A stretch of DNA of 37,678 nt from an uncultured Bradyrhizobium sp. (GTDB lineage: Bacteria; Pseudomonadota; Alphaproteobacteria; Rhizobiales; Xanthobacteraceae), in assembly GCF_936928535.1 (NCBI RefSeq), contig NZ_CAKZHY010000104.1:1-37678 (forward strand), written 5' to 3'. Under the pieces are notes generated by a model. That model searched no databases. It had not been told where the DNA came from and saw only the letters and a program-made list of their open reading frames with translations. Below, piece by piece: positions 22,050 to 30,053 of the stretch; within the stretch, counting starts at the first letter, position 1, and each line of letters opens with the position of its first letter. The translations under genes and the position numbers were made by a program.

Positions 22050-24593
22050 ATGGACGAAAAGGTTTACAAGCTGGAGCAGGGCGCCGGGCAATCGGCTGGC
22101 GGATTTGTCAGGGTGCGCGGTGCGCGCGAGCACAATCTGAAGAACGTCAATGTGGATATCCCGCGTGATGCGCTGGTGGTGTTCACCGGCGTCTCCGGCT
22201 CCGGAAAATCGTCGCTGGCCTTCGGGACGCTGTATGCGGAGGCGCAGCGGCGATATCTGGAATCCGTGTCCCCCTACGCCCGGCGCCTGTTCCACCAGAT
22301 GTCTGTGCCCGAGGTCGATGAGGTCGAGGGGTTGCCGCCGGCGGTGGCGCTCCAACAGCAGCGGGGATCGCCGACCACACGATCCAGCGTCGGCAGCGTT
22401 ACGACGCTGTCGAACCTGTTTCGAATGCTTTATTCGCGTGCCGGCGACTATCCGAAATCGCAGCCGCTGCTTTACGCCGAGTCCTTTTCGCCCAATTCGG
22501 CGGAAGGGGCCTGTCCGAAGTGCCATGGCCTCGGCCGTGTCTACGACGTGACCGAACGCTCGATGGTGCCGAACGATACCCTCACCATCCGTGAGCGCGC
22601 CGTCGCGGCGTGGCCGACAGCCTGGCACGGCCAGAACCTGCGCGATATCCTGACCACGCTCGGCTACGACATCGACACACCCTGGCGCGAACTCCCCAAG
22701 AAAGACCGCAACTGGATCCTGTTCACGGACGAGCAGCCTACGGTTCCGGTCTATGCGGGCTATGATCTTAAGGAGGTCCAGCGAGCGCTGCGGCGGAAGG
22801 ACGAGCCGAGCTATCAGGGCACTTTCACCGGCGCCCGGCGCTATGTCATGGAGACGTTCGCCAATACGACCAGTGCAATGATGAAGAAGCGCGTCGCGCA
22901 ATACATGCTGAGCACCGAGTGCTCGGCCTGCCACGGCAAACGGCTGAAGCCGGAGGCGCTGTCCGTCAAGTTTGCCGGCATAGATATTGCCGACATGGCG
23001 CGCGTTCCGTTGAAGCAGTTGGCGGCGCTGATGCGGCCTTATTGCGAGGGCAAAGTCGGCCGAAAGGATGCTCACCCGGAAAAGGCGATCGTTGTTCAAC
23101 GGATCGCGCAGGACCTCAGCGCACGGCTTGGCGTGCTGCTGGATCTCGGTCTCGGCTATCTCACGATGGAACGGAGCACGCCGACTCTGTCTCCGGGCGA
23201 GCTCCAGCGGCTGCGTTTGGCAACGCAGGTGCGCTCCAACCTGTTCGGCGTGGTCTATGTGCTTGACGAGCCGTCTTCCGGTCTCCATCCCTCCGACACC
23301 GAGGCGCTGCTCCGCGCGCTCGACCGGCTGAAGGCGGCCGGAAACTCACTCTTCGTCGTCGAGCATGAGCTCGACGTCGTGCGCCACGCCGATTGGATTG
23401 TTGACGTTGGACCCGATGCCGGCAGGCATGGCGGCGAAATCCTCTACAGTGGCCCCATTGACGGTTTGAAAGCCGTCGAAAGATCGCGCACCGCAAAATA
23501 CTTGTTCAGCCAAGCCGTTCCGCCGCGGCGAAGGCAGCGCTCGCCGCAAGGATGGCTCAAGCTGAGCGGCGTCGCGCGCAACAATCTCAGGGGCATCGAC
23601 GTCGCATTCCCGCTGGGCGTGCTGACGACGGTCACCGGCGTATCCGGCTCGGGCAAGTCCAGCCTCGTCAGCCAGTTCCTCGTCGAAGCGCTGAGCGGGC
23701 ATTTTGGGCAGTCGCATGCATCCAACGACGACGGTGAAGATGTCCTTGAACGAGCGCCGGTCGAGACCTCGAGCGGCAAGATCACCGAAGGGCTTGATCG
23801 CCTGAAGCGGTTGGTCGTCGTAGACCAGAAGCCGATCGGACGGACTCCTCGCTCCAATCTGGCGACCTACACCGGTCTGTTCGACGATGTGCGAAAGCTG
23901 TTCGCACAGACCAAGGAGGCGCGCCGGCGCCGCTTCGATGCCGGGCGATTCTCCTTCAACATGCCGAAGGGCCGCTGCCCGAATTGCCAGGGAGAAGGCT
24001 TCGTCTGCGTCGAATTGCTATTCCTGCCAAGCGTTTACGCGCCGTGTCCGGAATGTCAGGGCGCGCGCTATAACAGGGAGACGCTCCGAATCAAGCTCAG
24101 CGGGAAGTCGATCGCCGACGTGCTCGGAATGACCGTCGATCAGGCCCACGCCTTCTTCGCCGACGACGCCCACATTGCGAGGTCCCTCGATGTGATCCGG
24201 CAGGTCGGGCTCGGTTATATCCGTCTTGGTCAGCCGGCAACTGAGCTGTCCGGCGGCGAGGCGCAACGGGTGAAGCTCGCCACCGAGCTGCAGCGTACGC
24301 AGCGCGCGGGCAGTATCTATGTGCTCGATGAGCCGACTACGGGCCTGCATCCGTCCGACGTCGAAAAGCTCATCGTACAACTGGACGGCCTCGTGCAGGC
24401 CGGCAGTACCGTCATCGTCGTCGAGCACGACATGAGTGTCGTCTCAGCGAGCGATTGGGTGATCGATATCGGCCCGGGGGCTGGCGATGATGGAGGGCAG
24501 GTGGTCGCGGTCGGAACGCCGACGGAGATCGCCCGTGGCGCAATCAGTCTCACGGCACCTTATCTGGCGCGGGCCCTGGGACAGGAAAGCTAG
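22050..24593 (+). CDS. uvrA: UvrA-like excinuclease ATPase, class II paralog
   Basis: UvrA is the damage-sensing ABC ATPase of nucleotide excision repair. This 847-residue version is about 100 residues shorter than the classical UvrA and resembles the class II (UvrA2) group, often linked to stress or drug tolerance. Walker A motifs GVSGSGKSS lie at residues 47-55 and about 530. Zinc-site cysteines occur as CPKCHGLGRV, CSACHGKRL, CPNCQGEGF and CPECQGARY. The ABC signatures are LSPGE (380-384, degenerate) and LSGGE (about 733). D-loop regions read LDEPSSGLHPSD and LDEPTTGLHPSD. The ATG at 22050 follows GGAGAGAGA; the frame extends upstream to 21912 but would cover the promoter. It is probably a second, stress-induced UvrA rather than the housekeeping one. 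Confidence 0.9.
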   Translation: MDEKVYKLEQGAGQSAGGFVRVRGAREHNLKNVNVDIPRDALVVFTGVSGSGKSSLAFGTLYAEAQRRYLESVSPYARRLFHQMSVPEVDEVEGLPPAVALQQQRGSPTTRSSVGSVTTLSNLFRMLYSRAGDYPKSQPLLYAESFSPNSAEGACPKCHGLGRVYDVTERSMVPNDTLTIRERAVAAWPTAWHGQNLRDILTTLGYDIDTPWRELPKKDRNWILFTDEQPTVPVYAGYDLKEVQRALRRKDEPSYQGTFTGARRYVMETFANTTSAMMKKRVAQYMLSTECSACHGKRLKPEALSVKFAGIDIADMARVPLKQLAALMRPYCEGKVGRKDAHPEKAIVVQRIAQDLSARLGVLLDLGLGYLTMERSTPTLSPGELQRLRLATQVRSNLFGVVYVLDEPSSGLHPSDTEALLRALDRLKAAGNSLFVVEHELDVVRHADWIVDVGPDAGRHGGEILYSGPIDGLKAVERSRTAKYLFSQAVPPRRRQRSPQGWLKLSGVARNNLRGIDVAFPLGVLTTVTGVSGSGKSSLVSQFLVEALSGHFGQSHASNDDGEDVLERAPVETSSGKITEGLDRLKRLVVVDQKPIGRTPRSNLATYTGLFDDVRKLFAQTKEARRRRFDAGRFSFNMPKGRCPNCQGEGFVCVELLFLPSVYAPCPECQGARYNRETLRIKLSGKSIADVLGMTVDQAHAFFADDAHIARSLDVIRQVGLGYIRLGQPATELSGGEAQRVKLATELQRTQRAGSIYVLDEPTTGLHPSDVEKLIVQLDGLVQAGSTVIVVEHDMSVVSASDWVIDIGPGAGDDGGQVVAVGTPTEIARGAISLTAPYLARALGQES

Positions 24594-24635
24594 GGAAGGC
24601 CTTTCGGCCGAAGAATTGGCACCCCTGACGATCGG

Positions 24636-24681
24636 CTGCGCAACGGCTCCAGCCCTGGGCAGCAGGGCTGGAGCCGCGCAG
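24636..24681. terminator. Long hairpin between convergent uvrA and yciF-like genes
   Basis: GGCTCCAGCCCTG at 24645-24657 and CAGGGCTGGAGCC at 24663-24675 form a perfect 13-base stem with a five-base loop. An outer six-base arm (CTGCGC at 24636-24641 with GCGCAG at 24676-24681) extends it across a three-base bulge. No T run follows on either strand, so it may terminate or protect both transcripts with help from other factors. Confidence 0.6.
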
Positions 24682-24690
24682 TTATAGGCT

Positions 24691-25206
24691 TCAGGCGGCG
24701 CTCGAGGCCTTCGCATTCACGCCCTTGCGGAGTGCCACCGTATTGAGCTTGGTGTTTGCGGCCTTTTCCTCGTTCAGGTTAGTGGTTAGGAACCGCACGA
24801 TCTCATCGTGGCCGAGCTCTTCTGCCCAGGCGATCAGCGTGCCGTATCGGCACATTTCGTAGTGCTCGACGGCCTGTGCGTTGGCGACGATCGCAGCATC
24901 GAGAACCGCCTTGTCCTCGATCTCGCCCGCGGTCTCATCGGCTTCCTTGATGATGCCGTCGATGGCCGGGCATTGGGTGCCGCTGGGCTGCTTGCCGAGC
25001 TTGGCAAAGACCTTCTCAAGCCGCTCGACCTGCTTGTTTGTCTCCTCCAGATGCGCCTTTAGGCCCGAGACGAGATCGCGATTGGTGGCTTTGTCGATCA
25101 TCTTGGGAAGCGCTTTGAGGATCTGCTGCTCGGCATAGTAGATGTCCTGGAGGCCATGCATCAGCAGATCCTCCATCGACTTAATATCTTTGGTAAAGAG
25201 GCCCAT
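24691..25206 (-). CDS. YciE/YciF-family ferritin-like protein (DUF892)
   Basis: The 171-residue, all-helical protein belongs to the ferritin-like DUF892 group related to E. coli YciE and YciF. Family patterns are MEDLLMHGLQDIYYAEQQIL (residues 11-30) and the paired carboxylate/histidine helices LKAHLEETNKQVERLEKVF, NAQAVEHYEMCRYGTLIAWA and LNEEKAANTKLN. The helices carry the Glu and His expected for a di-metal site. YciF-like proteins are tied to stress and starvation responses; the reaction is not established. The start at 25206 has GAAGGAG upstream. An EcfG-type promoter on this strand ends 32 bases before it. It converges on uvrA and is divergent from the cysteine hydrolase. Confidence 0.88.
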   Translation of the reverse strand: MGLFTKDIKSMEDLLMHGLQDIYYAEQQILKALPKMIDKATNRDLVSGLKAHLEETNKQVERLEKVFAKLGKQPSGTQCPAIDGIIKEADETAGEIEDKAVLDAAIVANAQAVEHYEMCRYGTLIAWAEELGHDEIVRFLTTNLNEEKAANTKLNTVALRKGVNAKASSAA

Positions 25207-25236
25207 ATTCGATGTCTCCTTCTACAATGTAGCATT

Positions 25237-25263
25237 GGAACGCCTCGTCGGCGGGCATGTTCC
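25237..25263. promoter_or_regulatory. Palindromic two-way EcfG-type promoter
   Basis: Reading plus, GGAAC at 25237-25241, 17 bases, GTT at 25259-25261. Reading minus, GGAAC at 25263-25259, 17 bases, GTT at 25241-25239, with C before GTT, a full consensus match. The same 27 bases serve both strands because the element is GGAAC-N17-GTTCC. It lies between the yciF-like gene (start 25206) and the cysteine hydrolase (start 25322). Confidence 0.7.
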
Positions 25264-25321
25264 TAGTACGGGATGCGCGAGCACCGGCCAGAATGTCGCG
25301 GCATGTCGACGGTGGAGGACG

Positions 25322-25930
25322 ATGAGGGACAGCAAGTCGGAGGTCGCCGAAATCAGGAACGCGGTCCATCTCTGCATCGATATGCAGAACATCTTCGCAC
25401 CGGGCGGTCTTTGGCAAACTCCCTGGATGGAGCGCGTTCTTCCAACCATTGTTAAGATTGTTTCGCGGCATCAACCGCGAACCATCTTCACCCGCTTCAT
25501 CACGCCGCAGTCTCCAGAAGACCGTCCCGGGCAATGGCAGAACTATTTCCGGCATTGGCATCAGGCGACGCGCACTCACCTTCCGCCATCTGCACTGGAG
25601 CTCGTACCGGAATTGGCGCGTTACGTGCCGCCGCTCCGTATCGTCGACAAGCCCGCGTACTCGGCGTTCAGCAATCCGGCCTTGGCAAGCCTGTTGATCG
25701 AGCTTGGGATCCGAACGGTCGTGATATCGGGCGCGGAGACGGATGTTTGCGTGCTCTCGACGGCGCTGAGCGCGGTCGATCTCGGCTTCAGGGTGGTCAT
25801 CGTCGAGGATGCACTGTGCAGCTCGTCCGACATCGGGCACGACGCGCTGATGACAATGTATCGCACCCGCTTCCACGGTCAGGTTGATCTGGTCACGGCG
25901 GATGAACTGACAGAGTATTGGCGCGAATGA
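25322..25930 (+). CDS. Isochorismatase-like cysteine hydrolase
   Basis: The 202-residue protein has the isochorismatase/nicotinamidase fold with a likely Asp-Lys-Cys triad. The Asp lies in HLCIDMQNIFAPGG (about residue 20), the Lys in VDKPAYSAFSNPAL (near residue 109) and the nucleophile in ISGAETDVCVLSTALSAVDL. This superfamily splits amides or isochorismate; the substrate here cannot be named, and nicotinamidase or N-carbamoyl hydrolase activity are possibilities. ATG 25322 is chosen for GGAGG at 25314-25318; the frame opens as early as 25142 but that part is antisense to yciF and its promoter. A palindromic stress promoter lies upstream. The stop at 25930 nearly touches the end of the convergent pseudogene. 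Confidence 0.85.
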   Translation: MRDSKSEVAEIRNAVHLCIDMQNIFAPGGLWQTPWMERVLPTIVKIVSRHQPRTIFTRFITPQSPEDRPGQWQNYFRHWHQATRTHLPPSALELVPELARYVPPLRIVDKPAYSAFSNPALASLLIELGIRTVVISGAETDVCVLSTALSAVDLGFRVVIVEDALCSSSDIGHDALMTMYRTRFHGQVDLVTADELTEYWRE

Positions 25931-27130
25931 CTATACGACCGCCTGCTTGTCCTTGCGCAGCTTCTCGACCACGGCGCGGTCGATGTTCAGATGCGCCGCC
26001 ACCAGCTCGGGCGGGGTTAGCGCCATCCATTGCGCGAGCGAGACGTCCATGAAGCGGTTCGACTTGAAGAGTTCGAGGAAGCAGAGTGGCTCGTCGCCGG
26101 TGTTCTCGATGAAATGGCTCATCGACATCGGGACGTAGCCGACATCGCCCGCACGATAGTCGAAGGTTCGCGCCCGCGATTCCGCCGCGAACACGGTCAT
26201 CCGCGCCTGGCCAGAGATATAATATATTCGTCGGCGTTCGGATGCCAGTGCAATTCCCGCATGTGGCCGGGATTGACCTCGACCAGCGCTGCCGCCACGT
26301 CTGTCGAGATCTTGAAGTTGCGGGTATCGCGATGCGGACGTTGCCTCCGGCCGATTGCGTCGGGGACTGCTGCATCGGGCGGAAGACCATGTCGAGCGGC
26401 ACGGCGCCAAGGGCATCGTGCACGGCATCTGCTTCGAGCTGTGGGGGTGGCGGCTCGGCTTGAAATATGAAGCGCTCCTGCTTTGGAAGCTGGTCGAGCA
26501 CCTTCACGTCGATGCCCAGGTTCCTGGCCAACACAGCGGGGTCGTTGTGGGCAAACAGGTCGGTGATCGCAAACGTGCTGTCCTCGGAGAACTCGCCGTC
26601 CGGAAACGCCAGCAGGAATTCGCAGCCGTCGTCCGGCAAGCCCTGGATCGAGTGAGGGATGCCTGATGGAAAGTACCAGAGGTCGCCAGGACCGACATCG
26701 GCGATGAAATTGTGGCTGTCATTGTCGACCGCTGTGATGCGGGCCTTGCCCGCCAGCAAGAACGCCCATTCGGCTTGCTTGTGCCAGTGAAGTCGCGGAC
26801 GCCGCCCGCTGTCAGGCGCATGTTCACGCCGGCCATCGTGGTCGAGATCGCCAGCTCGCGCTGCGTGACCTCGCGCGACCAGCCGCCGGTTCGGATCTTC
26901 ATATGCGCGTCCGCCAACGAAAACCGCAGGTTCGGCACCGAGCCATGATCGGTCGACGGCGGCCGCAATATGTCCGGGTTCTGCAGCTCCCGCTCCGGAT
27001 TGTGCGGGCCGACGATCGCGGCGCCCTTGTCGCCAATAACAGGTTCGTTGCGCGGCTGGGCCGAGGCCGCTGCGGTGGCGCCGAGCGCGGCAGCGGCCGC
27101 CAGCAGGGTCCGTCGGTTTGTTGTGTTCAT
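25931..27130 (-). pseudogene. Oxalate decarboxylase-like bicupin, broken by three frameshifts
   Basis: The intact form would be a Tat-exported bicupin of about 400 residues of the oxalate decarboxylase type. It begins MNTTNRRTLLAAAAALGATA and has AGGAG upstream. The N-terminal cupin runs to LTAGGVRD, where the expected HWHKQAEWAF and LLAGKARITA lie in the next frame (break near 26792). The frame holds through VGPGDLWYFPSGIPHSIQG to about NVRIA, then DTRNFKISTDVAAALVEVNP and ELHWHPNADEY are in a third frame (break near 26328). From about 26220 the frame shifts again to YYISGQARMTVF and the C-terminus ending KLRKDKQAVV. All three shifts equal single-base losses and together restore the original frame. 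Metal-binding HWH motifs of both cupins survive. It lies next to an insertion sequence. Confidence 0.85.
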
Positions 27131-27143
27131 GAGAGGCTCCTGC

Positions 27144-27200
27144 TCAGCCGCACGTCAGCACGATCTTGCCGCCGTATGGCCACGTTCTGTGGATCGGCGC
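27144..27200 (-). pseudogene. Possible C-terminal remnant of a zinc-type dehydrogenase
   Basis: On the minus strand, frame ending at TGA 27146-27144 reads KAAPIHRTWPYGGKIVLTCG. GGKIVLT near a C-terminus is typical of medium-chain quinone oxidoreductase/zinc dehydrogenase proteins. Upstream the frame runs straight into the left end of the insertion sequence, and no continuation is visible on the far side at 28920. The piece is too short for certainty and could be chance. Confidence 0.3.
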
Positions 27201-28920
27201 GGCTTTTGACCCCCGACCGGCGCCCAACATTGGCTCTGACGCATATTCGATGATCGTGATTGTTTTTATGGCGCGCCAATCAGCCTAGCCTGAAGGAGAT
27301 CGAGCTTAGCGCGCCCGTACATCTGCCGTTTGACCAGCTTGAGCTTGGTGATCTGAGCTTCCACTTGGCCATTGGACCATGGTTGCGTAATAGCGGCGTG
27401 CACCGCGCCCTTATCGTTGGCGATTCCATTCGCGAACGAGGCAATGAGGCTCCGCTTGGATTCATCAATCCAAGGTTCGAGCTCGATCTCGGCCTTCCTT
27501 CGGATCATCGCGTGGAAACGGCCAACGAGAGCTTGGGCATCGGCCAACATAGGAACGTTTTGTTCGATGACGGCAAGCGTGACGGTCTCGGCCTTGGTTA
27601 GGTGGTCGCGCTTCGTCGTCATCAGCTGCGCTATCGTCCTGGCGGCGGGGACCTTCTGCAATTGTTGATGGCTGATAGTCTCGGCACGCCGCCGTCGCGT
27701 CGCCCATTCCGCCACCACGCGCAGCGATCCCTTGAAGCCTTGTCCCTTCAAACGGCGCCAGAGTTCGGCACCGTTGCGACAGCCGCCTGACCACTGCGCG
27801 TCCAGGAACGGCAGATGCCCGTCCAGGGTGCTTTGACGGGTGCGGAACATATCCGTACCGCCGCCGCGGCTAATTTGGCGAACCAGATTGCGACTATGTC
27901 CTGTGCGGCGGACGATCTCCTTGAGCGGCAAACCGTCGCTGACGAGAGCCGTAATTGCGGCATGGCTGTCCTGGCGCCGCAGATAGCCCTGATAGCGCAG
28001 CTTTTCCGCACAGGTCAGCAATTCCGGATTGATCGTCGTCGCTCCTATTGCGGTTCGGATTCTGTTCATGGAGCGGCGCACCGCATCAAGGAAGGCCGCG
28101 CTCGCATTTTCCATCAGATGCCAGCGGTCGGCGACTTGGATGGCGTTCGGCAGCGCCTTGGCTGTTGCCTCGCCGTATCCACCACCGCGATCTCGCGACA
28201 CAATGTTGATCGCGGGGTGCTTCGATAGCCACGCCCGAACGGTCGCAGTTTCCCTGTCGGGCAGCAGGGCAACGATCCGCCGACGCTCCAAATCGCACAC
28301 GATCGTCCCGTATCGATGGTTTCTCCGGAACGCCCAGTCATCGATGCCCACAACAAGCAATGGATCTGTCGGCATCGCCGTCCGCCGGCGGACCACCCGT
28401 AGCAAGGTATCGTTGCTGACAGGCAGCATGAGCCGCTTGGCGAAGCTTGCCGCCGGCCGGCCGCCGAGCGCCAACCCCAAGTGATGGACGATGTATTCCA
28501 GCCGTGCCGTCCGGCGCCGTCGAAGCGGGACGATGTCTTCTCCGAACCGCTCTGCGAAGATCCGCCGGCGGCAATGCGGCTCCTCACATGTGAAGCGCCG
28601 CGTGAGCAATCGGAGGCGCACCTTTCTGCCCCCTGATGGCAAATCGGCCACGTGCCGGATGTAACGGCTATGGATTCGGCGCGATGCTGTCGCGCACAAA
28701 GGGCACTGGGCCTCCGCAGCCTCTGACCGAACAGCCAGAATAACCGAATCCTCTGAATCACTTACGCCATCAAACACCAAACCACTCGGTACTAGCGATG
28801 AAATTCGAAAGCCTGTCCGCATGGCGCCGATTCTCCGTTGAAGAACCACAGTCGCCGGCGAACTTCATCAGAAATGAGTCAGAGCCAATGTTGGGCGCCG
28901 AAAGGGGTCAATATTCGGAG
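27201..28920 (-). mobile_element. ISL3-family insertion sequence
   Basis: The element holds one transposase gene on the minus strand between matching ends. The inverted repeats contain a perfect 22-base block at 27219-27240 and 28878-28899, starting GGCGCCCAACATTGG on the left. Further out each end has TTGACCCC (27206-27213) or its complement (28904-28911), separated from the core by four and three bases. The outermost bases on both sides may be GGC/GCC, but the exact tips are not resolved. I found no convincing eight-base target duplication, so borders are good to about 10 bases. Confidence 0.8.
27266..28822 (-). CDS. ISL3-family transposase
   Basis: The 518-residue protein (from ATG 28822; a GTG at 28849 would add nine residues) is full length for this family. 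The N-terminal zinc finger has CPLC (about residue 40) and a second pair in FTCEEPHC, followed by RRRIFAERF. A DDE catalytic core starts at VVGIDDWAFRRNHRYGTIVCD, with the second acid in ADRWHLMEN and the glutamate in the final QPWSNGQVEAQITKLKLVKR segment. The stop at 27266 lies close inside the left repeat. The reading frame is unbroken, so the element may still be active. There is no accessory gene. Confidence 0.93.
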   Translation of the reverse strand: MRTGFRISSLVPSGLVFDGVSDSEDSVILAVRSEAAEAQCPLCATASRRIHSRYIRHVADLPSGGRKVRLRLLTRRFTCEEPHCRRRIFAERFGEDIVPLRRRRTARLEYIVHHLGLALGGRPAASFAKRLMLPVSNDTLLRVVRRRTAMPTDPLLVVGIDDWAFRRNHRYGTIVCDLERRRIVALLPDRETATVRAWLSKHPAINIVSRDRGGGYGEATAKALPNAIQVADRWHLMENASAAFLDAVRRSMNRIRTAIGATTINPELLTCAEKLRYQGYLRRQDSHAAITALVSDGLPLKEIVRRTGHSRNLVRQISRGGGTDMFRTRQSTLDGHLPFLDAQWSGGCRNGAELWRRLKGQGFKGSLRVVAEWATRRRRAETISHQQLQKVPAARTIAQLMTTKRDHLTKAETVTLAVIEQNVPMLADAQALVGRFHAMIRRKAEIELEPWIDESKRSLIASFANGIANDKGAVHAAITQPWSNGQVEAQITKLKLVKRQMYGRAKLDLLQARLIGAP

Positions 28921-29207
28921 CCGCGACACAAATAGCGACCGTCGCCGCGCCGGGCGAGGTAGGAGGGACGAGCCACGAATAGGCCTTTCCGGGGGCGGGC
29001 GGGGTGAGACATCCCCGTGGGATGTAACACCGTCAAATCCGCTACCACATTCTGGCCAACGTGCTGTAAAACCTCAAGATTTCGCTTCGGTTCTGGACTT
29101 GGCAGCGCGTCCCTCCCCCGCTACCATATTTCCCCACACTCCTTCGACGCGGTTCGGATAAGCCATTTCCCTCAGTAGGGCGGGATGCACGCGTGGTCAG
29201 TTGCGAT
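28921..29207. other. Intergenic region right of the insertion sequence
   Basis: No gene is supported in these 287 bases. A seven-base perfect hairpin, ACATCCC at 29009-29015 with GGGATGT at 29019-29025, lies here, but without a T run. I see no continuation of the possible dehydrogenase fragment found left of the insertion sequence. Confidence 0.4.
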
Positions 29208-30053
29208 CTATCGCGCCGGTGGATTCCGCGAACTGCCGAGTTGGGTCGGCGGAACGATCGAATGACGGGCGGCAAAATCGATCAAGGCGTCTCGCGCGGG
29301 GCTATCCGGCTGCAGCAAGTCCTTGTGCGTGCCGAACAAGGTTATGGCGACCTCGATCTCTCCCTGCCAATTCGTGATCGCGGATGAAATCGCGATCAAG
29401 CCCGGGATGTAACGACCGTCGACATAGGCGATGCGCTCGCGCCGGACTTTCGAAGTCAATGCCTCGACGCTTGCCATATCGGGATTGAGATCAGGCCAGC
29501 TCACGCCGGCAGAAGCGGCGCGCTCGAGTTCGTTGTGCAGTCGTGCGGTGAGTTGCGGGGACGGCAGATAAGACAGGAAGACCCGTCCGGTCGCTGAATC
29601 CAGCAATGGAAACGTGCTGCCCAGACCGATCGACGTGGTCGTCAGATGGGGGCCCCTCTCCATTCTCACCACGGTCGGGCCATTGTGGCTCCAGACGGCC
29701 AGCAGCGCGGCCTGGCCCGTCGTCGCGGCCAATTCCTCAAGCTCATCGGATGCGCGGACGACGAAGTTGTTCCGGCTGATGGCCGCAACACCGAGCTCCG
29801 CTGCTTCGCGGCCGAGGTCGTATCGGCCGGAGCGCTCTTTCTGCACGGCAAGGCCCGCATGGATGAAGCTTGCCAGGTAGCGATGCACTTTGCTCGGTGA
29901 CATGCCCGCTTCGCGCGCGATATCCGACAGCGTCGCCGGCCCGTCAAAGGATCGCAGGACTCGCAGGACCGAAAGCGCGGTGTCGAGAGCCTGGATGCCA
30001 CCCGGGGCGGTCCCGCTCTCCTCATCGGCATCTTTCGCGGGCGTCCGCTTCAT
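29208..30053 (-). CDS. IclR-family transcriptional regulator
   Basis: The 281-residue protein has an N-terminal winged helix-turn-helix at about residues 20-85 (ALDTALSVLRVLRSF, ATLSDIAREAGMSPSKVHRY). A C-terminal effector domain follows (RASDELEELAATTGQAALL, TATGRVFLSYL-like DSATGRVFLSYL, and GLIAISSAI at the family's small-ligand site). IclR regulators commonly control aromatic-acid genes and bind the substrate or an intermediate. Its start overlaps the thioesterase stop as ATGA, so the two form one operon divergent from the salicylate genes. The likely target is the AT-rich divergent region 30449-30610 with its inverted repeat. The frame continues upstream antisense to the thioesterase, so ATG 30053 is preferred. 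Confidence 0.9.
   Translation of the reverse strand: MKRTPAKDADEESGTAPGGIQALDTALSVLRVLRSFDGPATLSDIAREAGMSPSKVHRYLASFIHAGLAVQKERSGRYDLGREAAELGVAAISRNNFVVRASDELEELAATTGQAALLAVWSHNGPTVVRMERGPHLTTTSIGLGSTFPLLDSATGRVFLSYLPSPQLTARLHNELERAASAGVSWPDLNPDMASVEALTSKVRRERIAYVDGRYIPGLIAISSAITNWQGEIEVAITLFGTHKDLLQPDSPARDALIDFAARHSIVPPTQLGSSRNPPAR

Noticed and set aside
28907..28928. Eight-base target duplication of the insertion sequence
   Set aside because: Bases outside the right repeat (after GGAGCC) do not match those left of GGCTTTTG in any register I tried.
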